Shown here one piece after another: positions 17,221 through 24,939 of a stretch of 53,914 nucleotides of DNA. The DNA comes from Chloroflexota bacterium (GTDB lineage: Bacteria; Chloroflexota; Dormibacteria; Aeolococcales; Aeolococcaceae). The position numbers and the translations under genes are program-made. The notes under the pieces were generated by a model that ran no database searches, was not told the origin of the DNA, and worked only from the letters and a program-made list of their open reading frames with translations. The stretch lies in NCBI GenBank assembly GCA_005880985.1, contig VBIQ01000020.1:1-53914 (forward strand). Direction: 5' to 3'. The first letter of the stretch is position 1, and each line of letters begins with the position of its first letter.

Positions 17221-17263
17221 CCGACCGCACCCGCCTCGCGGGCCGTGCGCGGGTGGCGGTCGG
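17221..17263. repeat. 14-bp inverted repeat between divergent genes
   Basis: CCGACCGCACCCGC at 17221-17234 pairs with GCGGGTGGCGGTCGG at 17249-17263, leaving one bulged G and a 14-base loop. It lies in the 138-bp gap between the divergent propeller gene (start 17205) and the alcohol dehydrogenase gene (start 17344), closer to the former. It could be an operator or a leader hairpin. Confidence 0.5.
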
Positions 17264-17343
17264 TCACCCGGTTGCGCGGCGATGTGCGAACCTCACCCGC
17301 CGGCGGCCGGGCTGTCGGCTCGTCGCCGCGGCGGGAGGTGTCG

Positions 17344-18450
17344 ATGCGCGCAGCTGTCCTGGTGTCCGTGGGGGAGCCGCTCGAGATCGCCGAGCTCGAG
17401 CTCGGGGCGCCGCAGCAGGGCGAGGTGAGAGTCCGCCTCGCCGCCAGCGGCGTCTGCCACTCCGACCTCTCCCTGGTCGAGGGACGCGTTCCCTACCTGA
17501 CACCGGTGGTGCTCGGCCACGAGGGTGCCGGGGTGGTCGAGGCGGTCGGTTCCGGGGTGACCCGGGTGAGCCCCGGTGACCACGTGGTCATCGCCTGGGT
17601 GCCGAACTGCGGCCACTGCTTCCACTGCCTGCGCGGTGAGCGCCACCTGTGCCTCACCGCGGTGCGCCGGCAGGGACGGATGGATGACGGCGGCACGCGC
17701 TTCCAGCGCGACGGGGTCCCGGTCTTCCACGGTCTGGACGCCGCCACCTTCGCGGAGGCGACGGTGGTGCGGGAGTCGGCGGTGGTGCGGATCGATCCCG
17801 GCATTCCTCTCGCCACCGCCGCCCTGGTGGGCTGCGCCGTCACCACCGGGGTGGGCGCGGCGCTGCACACCGCCGGCATCCGTCCCGGCGAGCGGGTGGT
17901 GGTGATCGGCTGCGGTGGCGTCGGACTCTCCGCCGTGATGGGCTGCCGTCTCGCCGGGGCGGAGCGGATCGTCGCCGTCGACCCGGTCGCCGAGCGGCGG
18001 CAGGCGGCGCTGCGGCTGGGCGCCAGCGAGGCCTTCGAGCCCGAGGAGGCCGCCGACGCCGTGATGGAGCTGACCTCGGGCATCGGCGCCGATGCCGTCT
18101 TCGAGGTGGTGGGGCGTCCCGAGCTGCAGCGGCAGGCGTGGGAGATGACCCGCCGGGGAGGACGCACGGTGCTCGTCGGTGTGGCCGCGATCGGGGTCGA
18201 GACCAGCCTTCCCAGCCTGGCGCTTGCCATCTCGGAGCGGCAGATCCGCGGCTGCTACTACGGCTCCGCCTTCCCCGAGCGCGACTTCCCCGCCATCCTC
18301 TCGCTCTACCGCGCCGGCCGCCTCGACCTCGACGCGCTGATCAGCCAGCGGCTGCCTCTCGACGGCGTCAACGACGCCCTCGACGCGATGCGGCGGGGCG
18401 AGCACCTGCGCACCGTGCTCACCCTCGGGGACGAGGGAAGGACCGCCTAG
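17344..18450 (+). CDS. Zinc-dependent alcohol dehydrogenase (MDR superfamily)
   Basis: The 368-residue enzyme starts at ATG 17344, 5 bases after GGGAGG. Catalytic-zinc ligands are C38 (GVCHSD) and H59-E60 (LGHEGAG), with the third in the VGCAVTTG block. C89, C92, C95 and C103 are the structural-zinc cysteines, spaced as in class I/III alcohol dehydrogenases. The NAD(P)-binding Rossmann motif is GCGGVGLSAVMG, followed by VAVDPVAERR, whose D favours NAD(H). The family oxidises alcohols or reduces aldehydes, and close relatives include glutathione- or mycothiol-dependent formaldehyde dehydrogenases. The exact substrate is open. Its stop codon shares a CTAG with the stop of the converging gene. 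Confidence 0.88.
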   Translation: MRAAVLVSVGEPLEIAELELGAPQQGEVRVRLAASGVCHSDLSLVEGRVPYLTPVVLGHEGAGVVEAVGSGVTRVSPGDHVVIAWVPNCGHCFHCLRGERHLCLTAVRRQGRMDDGGTRFQRDGVPVFHGLDAATFAEATVVRESAVVRIDPGIPLATAALVGCAVTTGVGAALHTAGIRPGERVVVIGCGGVGLSAVMGCRLAGAERIVAVDPVAERRQAALRLGASEAFEPEEAADAVMELTSGIGADAVFEVVGRPELQRQAWEMTRRGGRTVLVGVAAIGVETSLPSLALAISERQIRGCYYGSAFPERDFPAILSLYRAGRLDLDALISQRLPLDGVNDALDAMRRGEHLRTVLTLGDEGRTA

Positions 18451-18851
18451 GCTGCGGCGATCCGGCCCGGACTGACCGTTCGGGCGGCTTCGCGGGCCGC
18501 GTGGATGCCGGCGCGCGCACTCTCGCCGAGGGCCGCCACCCCGACCCGCATCTCCAGGTCCAGCCCGACCCTGGCGGCCTGGCCGAGGATGCGCTTGGCG
18601 ACGGTGGCGGCGGCGGCGACACCGCCGTCCCGGATGAGCAGCACCGCCGCCCCATCATCGAGCACCGCCACCGGTTCGCCCTCGCGCGAATAGGCGACGA
18701 CGAGGGCGGCGTAGCCGCGGCGCTCCGGGTAGGCGACGCCGTCGGCGGCGAAGACGCAACAGGCGGAGGTGACTCCGGCGATCGCGGCTTCGGCGACGAG
18801 GTCGTCGACCGGCACGGCGGCGGGGAGCTGGGCGGTCCAGGGGGTGTCCAC
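18447..18851 (-). CDS. Hypothetical protein with degenerate GGDEF/cyclase-like pattern
   Basis: About 134 residues from GTG 18851; TTG 18923 would give 158. Third codon positions are strongly G/C, which supports coding. The middle reads EPVAVLDDGAAVLLIRDGG, then AAAATVAKRIL and LDLEMRVGVAALGES, followed by an Ala-rich helix. This order resembles the second half of GGDEF and class III cyclase folds (acidic signature strand, helix, SxGVA strand, final helix). The catalytic GGDEF is absent, so this is a structural suggestion only. It lies 90 bp downstream of, and co-directional with, the stand-alone receiver gene, suggesting a small signalling unit. I cannot name a function. Confidence 0.6.
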   Translation of the reverse strand: MDTPWTAQLPAAVPVDDLVAEAAIAGVTSACCVFAADGVAYPERRGYAALVVAYSREGEPVAVLDDGAAVLLIRDGGVAAAATVAKRILGQAARVGLDLEMRVGVAALGESARAGIHAAREAARTVSPGRIAAA

Positions 18852-18941
18852 GTCGCCCCCATGGTGCCGCGCGAGCTTGGAACCGGGGGTCGCGCCCGTG
18901 TCACAGCGGCGGCGCAAGCGCAATCAGCCCGCGCGGCTCGG

Positions 18942-19382
18942 CTACGGTCCGACGAGGAACCCCTGGGCGAGCCGCTGCAGCGCCGCGCTCCGTTCGGCGG
19001 GAGGGCTGCCGCCGGCGCGGCGCCACTCGAGCAGCGCCGAGATCTCGGCGATCAGCTGATTGGGAAAGACGGGTTTGACCATGGAGACCATGCCGGCGCG
19101 CATTGCCGGGCGGCCGACGGCGGCGCCGCTGACCAGACAGATCGGGATGCCGGCGCTGGCGGGCTCGTCGAGGAGGCGCCGCGCCAGCGACAGACCGTGC
19201 ATGTCGGGGAGCAGCCCGTCGAGCACCACGACGTCCACGTCGACCTCGCGGAGCACCGCCAGCGCCTCACCCCCGCTCCCGGCCTCGACGATCTCGAAGC
19301 CGCCGTTGCCGAGCATGTGCCCCAGGATGGTGCGCAGCGTGGGGTCGTCCTCGACCAGGAGGATGCGAGCCGCCGGCGCCAT
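18942..19382 (-). CDS. Stand-alone response regulator receiver protein
   Basis: The 146-residue protein is a single CheY-like receiver domain with no output domain. The start ATG at 19380-19382 is chosen because ILLVEDD, the acidic pocket, follows within 13 residues. Key residues: E11/D12/D13 in the acidic pocket, D55 in VVVLDGLLPDMHG as phosphoacceptor, S85 in CLVSGAA as the switch residue and K103 in MVKPVFP. All are intact, so phosphorylation by a partner kinase is expected, though no kinase is in the window. The C-terminal 25 residues (EWRRAGGSPPAERSAALQRLAQ) extend beyond the receiver as a possible helix. The GGDEF-like gene downstream may be its partner. Confidence 0.88.
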   Translation of the reverse strand: MAPAARILLVEDDPTLRTILGHMLGNGGFEIVEAGSGGEALAVLREVDVDVVVLDGLLPDMHGLSLARRLLDEPASAGIPICLVSGAAVGRPAMRAGMVSMVKPVFPNQLIAEISALLEWRRAGGSPPAERSAALQRLAQGFLVGP

Positions 19383-19437
19383 GGCGGGCAATGGTACGGC
19401 GCAGGAACAAACCCCCCGGGATCGTTTCCACTGCGTC

Positions 19438-19689
19438 ATGGGTCCGGTGGCCCCCAGCTTCCCCCCCTTCACCGTCGTGCTCTTCGGCACCGGCAGGCTG
19501 CCTGCCATCCTGCTCAGCTGCCTGCAGTTCCGGCTGGTGATCGACCTCGCCGGCGCGGGTCGGGCCAGTGAGAGCCATCTCGCCCAGCTGCGGGTGCACC
19601 TGAGGCGGCAGCGGTGCCAGGCCTGCCGCGCCCACCTGATCGGACGGGTCTCCGAGCGCACCTCGGCGCTCCGTCAGCTGCAGTCCTAG
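19438..19689 (+). CDS. Small hypothetical protein with CxxC (83 aa)
   Basis: The frame from ATG 19438 encodes 83 residues: a hydrophobic N-terminal half (FTVVLFGTG, LPAILLSCLQF) and a basic C-terminal half with RQRCQACRAHLIG, a CxxC pair. Nearly all codons end in G or C, as in neighbouring real genes. It lies 55 bp from the divergent receiver gene and converges on the formyltransferase gene with a 7-bp gap. No ribosome binding site is clear and no family is recognised. The CxxC could bind zinc or be redox-active. Confidence 0.5.
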   Translation: MGPVAPSFPPFTVVLFGTGRLPAILLSCLQFRLVIDLAGAGRASESHLAQLRVHLRRQRCQACRAHLIGRVSERTSALRQLQS

Positions 19690-19696
19690 ACGCGGC

Positions 19697-20677
19697 TCAG
19701 GCCACCCCCTCGCGGTGGGGGCACTGCGGCTGGTCGTGGTGGCAGCCGCAGGTGGTGATCGTCTCCAGCAGCCGGAGGCAGCCGTCCGGGTACCGGAGCA
19801 CCGGGTCGGCGCAGTCGTCTCCCGCCGTGGCCCGCAGCACGTAGAGGCTCTCGCCGTCGGGTGAGGCCCACGCCGGCATGTTGGGGTTGCCGGCCCGGAC
19901 CATCCGCTCGGCCTCGGCGGCGGAGTCGGCGTCCTCGAGGCGGCGATGGCCGACCGAGCTGCGATAGGACCCCTGCTCCAGGTCGAGCGGGGTCCCCGGG
20001 GCGTCGGCGATCAGCGCCGACACCGCCTCGGGCAACGCCATAACTCCGGCTGCCGCCAGCCGGCGGGTGAGCGTCCCCGCGGTGTCGCTCGGATCGATGC
20101 CGACGCGTCGCTGGGCCAGCACCGGACCGGCGTCGAATTTCGCCACCGCCCGGTGCAGGGTGATGCCCGTCTCGGTGGCGCCCTCGGCCAGCGCCCAGTA
20201 GACCGGCTCGGGGCCCCGGTAGCGGGGAAGCAGGCTGGGATGGATGTTCATCCAGCCGTGTTTGGGGATGGCCAGGGCGCGCGCCCCGATGATCTGATCG
20301 AAGCTCGCCATCACCACCGCGTCGGCATCCAGTGACGCCAGGTCCTGGCGGGCGTGCTCGTCGTTGACCCGCCAGAGTCGCAGCAGCGGGATCCGCAGAT
20401 GATCGGCGATCCGGCTCAGCGCGTTATGGCCAAGGATGGCCGGATGAGCACCGGGACTGGTGACGATGCCGACCAGCTCGACGTCGAGCTCGAGCAGCCC
20501 CAGCAGAAAGGCCAGGCTGTAGTCGGAGGGAAAACCGGTGAAGACCAGGCGCGGCCCGCCGCCGCGCTGCACCGCTCCCGCCGGCTCCAGCAAGGTGCGG
20601 TCGGGGATGAAGCGAAAGCTGTCGCGGGCCCAGAGCTCGCGTCTGGCGTCGGTCAGGTAGGCGGAGACGGTGGCCAC
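19697..20677 (-). CDS. Formyltransferase-family protein (methionyl-tRNA formyltransferase-like) with Cys/His-rich tail
   Basis: About 326 residues from GTG 20677, a start that overlaps the mutY end by 25 bp. The formyltransferase core is clear: the catalytic triad equivalents are N144 and H146 in MNIHPSLLPRYRG and D182 in KFDAGPVL, with the same N-x-H and 36-residue H-to-D spacing as Escherichia coli Fmt. The segment GPEPVYWALAEGATETGITLHR matches the folate/substrate wall. A reduced C-terminal region resembles part of the Fmt C-domain (AERMVRAGNPNMPAW). The protein ends with a Cys/His-rich tail (CGCHHDQPQCPH), unusual for Fmt and suggestive of a metal site. N-terminal residues 1-40 are poorly conserved. 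The true acceptor could be Met-tRNA or a sugar amine. Confidence 0.75.
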   Translation of the reverse strand: MATVSAYLTDARRELWARDSFRFIPDRTLLEPAGAVQRGGGPRLVFTGFPSDYSLAFLLGLLELDVELVGIVTSPGAHPAILGHNALSRIADHLRIPLLRLWRVNDEHARQDLASLDADAVVMASFDQIIGARALAIPKHGWMNIHPSLLPRYRGPEPVYWALAEGATETGITLHRAVAKFDAGPVLAQRRVGIDPSDTAGTLTRRLAAAGVMALPEAVSALIADAPGTPLDLEQGSYRSSVGHRRLEDADSAAEAERMVRAGNPNMPAWASPDGESLYVLRATAGDDCADPVLRYPDGCLRLLETITTCGCHHDQPQCPHREGVA

Positions 20678-21540
20678 GACCGCCGCATGGTAGGCCAGGC
20701 CCGTGGCAGCAGCCCGTCGGCGCGCAATCCGCCCACCGCCTCGCCGAGCCGCCGCGGGTCGACGGTGCCGAGCGCCGACTCGACCCGGGCACGGAGCGCG
20801 GCCGCGGTGCGGGGTGGGTCGTCGTCGAGCATGGCGCGGAGAACCGCGCCGCGCAGCTGCCGGAGGCTGCCCTGGTAGGGGCCCTGGCGGCGCGGTGGCG
20901 GAGCCGGCGGTGCGGCCGCCAGCCGCTGACGCGAGGCGCACCGCTGCAGCGGGCACCGCTGGCACTCCGGGCGGCTGGCGCGGCACACCGTCGCTCCCAG
21001 GTCGAAGAGGGCGAGGGTGAGGTCACGCCGGCTCATCCCGCCGGGACGCGCGGTTGCCAGCGTGGCGTCGAGCCGCGACGCCGGCGCCTGGTGAGGTTCG
21101 ACGCCCAGTGCGGCGCGGGCCGTCACCCGGGAGATGTTGACGTCGCGCGGCGCCGCCGACGGAGTCCCGAAGGCGAGGGTGAGCAGGGCTCGCGCGGTGT
21201 AGCTGCCGACACCGGGCAGCTCGCGCAGTCCCAGCTCGTCGCCGGGCCAACCGTGCTGCGCGATCACCACCGCGGCGCCGTGAAGCGCCCGCGCCCGTCG
21301 TGGGTAGCCGAGACCGTCCCAGGCGCGCAGCACCTCCTCCAGCGGCGTCGCCGCGCACGCCGACGGTGTCGGCCAGCGGTCGAGGAACGCCTGCCAGCGC
21401 GGCAGCACCCGTGCCACCGAGGTCTGTTGCAGCATCACCTCGCTGACCAGCACCGCCCAGGGGTCTCGCGTCCCCCGCCAGGGAAGATGATGCCGGCCGG
21501 ACTCGGCGTACCAACTGCTGAGCCGGTCGCTCCACATCAC
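20653..21540 (-). CDS. mutY: A/G-specific adenine DNA glycosylase MutY
   Basis: The 295-residue protein is MutY, which removes adenine mispaired with 8-oxoguanine. The helix-hairpin-helix-GPD core is intact: E34 in SEVMLQQTSVARVLPRW is the catalytic glutamate, LRELPGVGSYTARALL is the hairpin, and D133 in RDVNISRVTAR is the catalytic aspartate. Iron-sulfur ligands are C186, C193, C196 and C201, giving C-x6-C-x2-C-x4-C, one residue shorter in the last gap than the usual x5. The C-terminal NUDIX-like 8-oxoG reading domain is short, as in many actinobacterial MutY proteins. It is divergent from the isocitrate dehydrogenase gene, 35 bp away, and overlaps the formyltransferase start. Confidence 0.92.
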   Translation of the reverse strand: MMWSDRLSSWYAESGRHHLPWRGTRDPWAVLVSEVMLQQTSVARVLPRWQAFLDRWPTPSACAATPLEEVLRAWDGLGYPRRARALHGAAVVIAQHGWPGDELGLRELPGVGSYTARALLTLAFGTPSAAPRDVNISRVTARAALGVEPHQAPASRLDATLATARPGGMSRRDLTLALFDLGATVCRASRPECQRCPLQRCASRQRLAAAPPAPPPRRQGPYQGSLRQLRGAVLRAMLDDDPPRTAAALRARVESALGTVDPRRLGEAVGGLRADGLLPRAWPTMRRSWPPSPPT

Positions 21541-21575
21541 CGCGTCGACGCCATCGGATTTGGCAGACTGCCGGC

Positions 21576-22661
21576 ATGCCGGCCCACACCATCACGCTGA
21601 TCCCCGGTGACGGGGTCGGTCCCGAGGTCAGCGAGGCGGCGCGCCGTGCCATCGACGCCACCGGCGTCGACATCGAGTGGGAGGTGCACGACGCGGGTCT
21701 CGGCGTCATCGAGAAGTACGGTCAGCCGATGCCGAACCACGTGCTCGAGTCCATCCGTCGCAACAAGGTGGCGATCAAGGGTCCGCTGACCACGCCGGTG
21801 GGCAAGGGCATCCGCAGCGTCAACGTCGCCCTGCGCAAGGACCTCGACCTCTACGCCCTGGTGCGTCCCTGCAAGTCGTATCCCGGGGTCCGCAGCTTCT
21901 ACCACGACATCGACCTGGTGATCGTTCGCGAGAACACCGAGGACCTCTACGCCGGGATCGAGTTCGCCGAGGGCAGCGACGAGGCGCTGCGCGCCATCGA
22001 GCTGATCAGCCAGCTCGCCGACCGGCCCATCCGGCGTGACAGCGGCATCAGCATCAAGCCGATCAGCGTGTACGGCACCGAGCGGGTCTTCCGCTTCGCC
22101 TTCCGCTGGGCCCGAGCCAACGGCCGGCGCAAGGTGACGGCGGTGCACAAGGCCAACATCATGAAGCACACCGACGGGCTGTGGCTGCGCGTGGCCGAGC
22201 GCGTCGCCGGCGAGTTTCCCGACCTCGAGTTCGAGGACCGGATCGTCGACAACATGGCGATGCAGCTGGTGCAGAAGCCGGAGCTCTACGACGTGCTGGT
22301 GATGCCCAACCTCTACGGCGACATCCTCTCCGACCTCGCGGCCGGGCTGATCGGTGGTCTGGGGCTGGCGGGTGGCGGCAACATGGGTGACGAGATCGCC
22401 CTCTTCGAGGCCACCCACGGCAGCGCCCCCAAGTACACCGGGCAGAACAAGACCAACCCGATGGCGATGATGTTCAGCGGGATGATGATGCTGCGACACA
22501 TCGGTGAGCTGGAGGCCGGCGACCGGCTCGAGCGGGCGCTCGCCGAGGTCATCGCCGAGGGCAGATCGGTCACCTACGACATGAAGCCGGATCGCGACGA
22601 CCCCACCGCCGTCGGCACCTCGCAGGTGGCCGACGCGGTGGTCGCCAAGCTCCGCGGCTGA
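21576..22661 (+). CDS. Isocitrate/isopropylmalate dehydrogenase family, probably isocitrate dehydrogenase
   Basis: The 361-residue enzyme starts LIPGDGVGPEV. Substrate-binding residues are visible in SVNVALRKDLDLYALVRPCKS, where the Ser, Asn and two Arg match isocitrate dehydrogenases rather than LeuB. The catalytic Tyr/Lys blocks are ENTEDLYAGIE and VHKANIMKHTDG, and the metal-binding aspartates lie in DNMAMQL and NLYGDILSD. It would form 2-oxoglutarate and CO2 in the TCA cycle. Coenzyme determinants are mixed: HGSAPKYTGQNKTNP has the Lys-Tyr pair of NADP-type E. coli Icd, but the Arg that follows VTYD in that enzyme is Pro here. It is shorter than Icd (about 416 residues), like NAD-type enzymes. 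It is followed by a hairpin at 22679-22699. Confidence 0.87.
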   Translation: MPAHTITLIPGDGVGPEVSEAARRAIDATGVDIEWEVHDAGLGVIEKYGQPMPNHVLESIRRNKVAIKGPLTTPVGKGIRSVNVALRKDLDLYALVRPCKSYPGVRSFYHDIDLVIVRENTEDLYAGIEFAEGSDEALRAIELISQLADRPIRRDSGISIKPISVYGTERVFRFAFRWARANGRRKVTAVHKANIMKHTDGLWLRVAERVAGEFPDLEFEDRIVDNMAMQLVQKPELYDVLVMPNLYGDILSDLAAGLIGGLGLAGGGNMGDEIALFEATHGSAPKYTGQNKTNPMAMMFSGMMMLRHIGELEAGDRLERALAEVIAEGRSVTYDMKPDRDDPTAVGTSQVADAVVAKLRG

Positions 22662-22678
22662 TCGGGGCTTCTCCGGCG

Positions 22679-22699
22679 ACCGTGACGCCCCGTCACGGT
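22679..22699 (+). terminator. Hairpin after isocitrate dehydrogenase; possible terminator or operator
   Basis: ACCGTGAC and GTCACGGT form a perfect 8-bp dyad with a 5-base loop, 17 bases after the dehydrogenase stop. No T-run follows. A related dyad (CGGTGAC-GTGC-GTCACCG) lies at 26260-26277 before the M16 peptidase gene, so a protein-binding site is an alternative to a terminator. Confidence 0.45.
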
Positions 22700-22754
22700 G
22701 TCGTCGCCGTCCCGCGTCGGGGGCCTGTGGAGGGGCGGCGGAGAATTCGCGACG

Positions 22755-24893
22755 ATGGAAGCGAGCCGGGCGCGCACGGGTTCCGACACGTCGACGGCAC
22801 CCGGCGCGATCTCGTCGACACAGGGTGCGTTGCTGCGCCGTTCGTGGACGGACATCATCTCCACCCTGGTCCCCGACCGGCCGGCCCTGCTCGACCTGGC
22901 CGACACCGGGATCTCCGCCCTCGAGGCGGACGGACGGCTCGACGAGCCCTCGCTGCTGGTGGTCGCCGACGAGGTGGTGGAGGCGGCGGCCGCCAGTGCC
23001 GCCCCTGCGGTGGCCCAGAAGCTCCGGCGCCGCCTCGGCCGTGCCGTCTACGAGTTCCTCCTCGCCCAGGACGCGAGCTCGCCGACCGAGCAGGCGGCGA
23101 TGTCCATGCCGGTGCCGCCGGTGACACGGGTCGCCGTCGACGCGGCGCCCGCTCCCGGCTCGCTGCCTGGCGGCGACCCTGGGCCACCCGCCGCCGTGGC
23201 CGACCCGTTGTCCGAGGCGGCTGCCTTCTCCGGCGAGCTTCCCCCGGCGGTCGAGGAGAAGCCCGCCGAGGCCGAGCTCGAGGCCGCACCCGCGCCGCCC
23301 GCCCTGCTGCGGGTGCCCGAGGAGTTCAGGCGCGAACCCGCGGGCAAGACCGGCCCGGCCCGGCCGCGCGGACTGCGCGCCCTGTTCTCGGGACGGTCCG
23401 GATGGGGAGCCAGCAACCCGCCCCCCGCGGCTCCGGGAGCGGAGCCACGCGCCGGCCAGACCGGCGGTAACGCCCCCGCCGACCCCCGGGACACGTTCTC
23501 GCCCCTCGACACCACGCAACCGCTGGCGGACCTCGACCTCGATGGATTCCCGCCGCTGCCCGAGAACGGTGGCGGGCCCTCCCTCGACACCTTCTCGGTG
23601 ACCTGGGAGGAGACCCTCGCCGGCACCCCGGCGTGGTCGGCCGACGACTTCGACGGCGTCGCCTCGGTGCCCCTGCCGGGCAGTGCGAGCCCGGTCGAGC
23701 CGGTCGAGGCGGTCGACGCCGTCGCCGGTGTTCCTCCGGCGGCGGCGTCGACCGCGACCGAAGCCTGGTGGACCGAGGAGACCGACTTCCTGCCGGAGCA
23801 GCTGGAGACCCTGCCGCCTCCACCGGAGGTCAACGCCGTCTCCCCCGACTGGCTGACCGACCCCGATCCCTCCGCCGCGGCGCAGCCCGGCGACTGGCCG
23901 GCGACCCCGGCGACTCCGGAACCGGTGGCCTACGCCGCGCCGCCGGCGCCCGAGCCGGTGGTGCCCGCGATGCCGCCGCCTCCGGCGCCCGAGCCCGTCG
24001 CCCATGTGGCGATGCCGGCCGAGCCGATCCCCCCGGCGGTCCAGCCGCTGCCGCCATCTCCCGTCGCCGCCGAGCCGGTCGCCGCCGAGCCGGTGGCGCC
24101 CGCACCCGTGCTGCCCGTCGCGCCGCCACCGGCGCCGCCCGTCGACCCCGCCGCGGCCGCCGCGCCGCCGCCGGATGGCGCACCGCCCGACGGCGGCCAG
24201 CATGTCGTGCTCCCGCCCGGCGTCAGCCTCGAGGAGCTGATCGCCCGTGCCGCCGCCGCCGCCAACGAGGCACGCGAGTCCGGTGACGGCTCGGCCAACT
24301 CCTGGAAGGTCCGGGTCTCGCCGCGGCAGCAGCAGCTGCAGGCACGGATGATGGACAAGCGGCGCGCCGAGGCCGAGCGCTTTGCGGTCGAAGCCGCGCA
24401 GCGCGCCTTCACGACCGCCGACGGTGGCCGCCGCAAGCGTGACTACGGTCCGCTCCCCGACTCCGACCACGCTCGGGCAGCGATCGACGGGTACCTGCGC
24501 AAGAAGCGTGGCGCCGAAGCCGCCGCGTTGCTGCAGCGGCTCGCCCAGGAGCGCGGCGGGCGCGACGTCGCCGACCTCGCTCTCGACTCCGGTGACCGCT
24601 GCCGCTCGCTCCGCCTCAACCAGGCGGCCACCAACTGCTATCTCGCCGCGTGGCGCGCCGACCCGCTCTACGAGACTCCCCTGTGGCGGCTCGCCGACGT
24701 CTGCCTCAACGATCGTGACGTCGACCTCGCCGTCGGCTACCTGGAGCGCGTCGCCGACCTGATGCGCGCCCGCGGTGACGACGAGGCCGCCATCGCCGTG
24801 TACCGCAAGATGACCACGCTGGCGCCGGAGCGCCACGACATCCGCAACACCCTCGCCAACTACCGCGCCACCGGCCGCCTCGACTCCGACTAG
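22755..24893 (+). CDS. Hypothetical protein: helical N-domain, long Pro/Ala-rich linker, C-terminal TPR-like repeats
   Basis: About 712 residues from ATG 22755. Residues 1-125 form a helical region (SWTDIISTLVPDRPALLDLAD; VAQKLRRRLGRAVYEFLLAQD). Residues about 130-490 are a low-complexity Pro/Ala/Glu/Val-rich stretch with repeated EPVA-type units. The last 220 residues are helical and end in tetratricopeptide-like repeats: GYLRKKRGAEAAALLQRLAQ, NQAATNCYLAAWRADPLYETPLWRLADVCLN, and DDEAAIAVYRKMTTLAPERHDIRNTLANY. No catalytic motif or signal peptide is visible, so it is probably a cytoplasmic scaffold or regulator. I do not recognise a named family. Confidence 0.75.
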   Translation: MEASRARTGSDTSTAPGAISSTQGALLRRSWTDIISTLVPDRPALLDLADTGISALEADGRLDEPSLLVVADEVVEAAAASAAPAVAQKLRRRLGRAVYEFLLAQDASSPTEQAAMSMPVPPVTRVAVDAAPAPGSLPGGDPGPPAAVADPLSEAAAFSGELPPAVEEKPAEAELEAAPAPPALLRVPEEFRREPAGKTGPARPRGLRALFSGRSGWGASNPPPAAPGAEPRAGQTGGNAPADPRDTFSPLDTTQPLADLDLDGFPPLPENGGGPSLDTFSVTWEETLAGTPAWSADDFDGVASVPLPGSASPVEPVEAVDAVAGVPPAAASTATEAWWTEETDFLPEQLETLPPPPEVNAVSPDWLTDPDPSAAAQPGDWPATPATPEPVAYAAPPAPEPVVPAMPPPPAPEPVAHVAMPAEPIPPAVQPLPPSPVAAEPVAAEPVAPAPVLPVAPPPAPPVDPAAAAAPPPDGAPPDGGQHVVLPPGVSLEELIARAAAAANEARESGDGSANSWKVRVSPRQQQLQARMMDKRRAEAERFAVEAAQRAFTTADGGRRKRDYGPLPDSDHARAAIDGYLRKKRGAEAAALLQRLAQERGGRDVADLALDSGDRCRSLRLNQAATNCYLAAWRADPLYETPLWRLADVCLNDRDVDLAVGYLERVADLMRARGDDEAAIAVYRKMTTLAPERHDIRNTLANYRATGRLDSD

Positions 24894-24939
24894 CGCGTCA
24901 CCGCCCTGATCGGGCCTCAGCCGGATGGTGGCGGGTCGC

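Noticed and set aside
21537..24836. A 1099-codon minus-strand frame
   Set aside because: It lies opposite the isocitrate dehydrogenase and the TPR protein, both well supported; it is an artefact of GC-rich codon structure.
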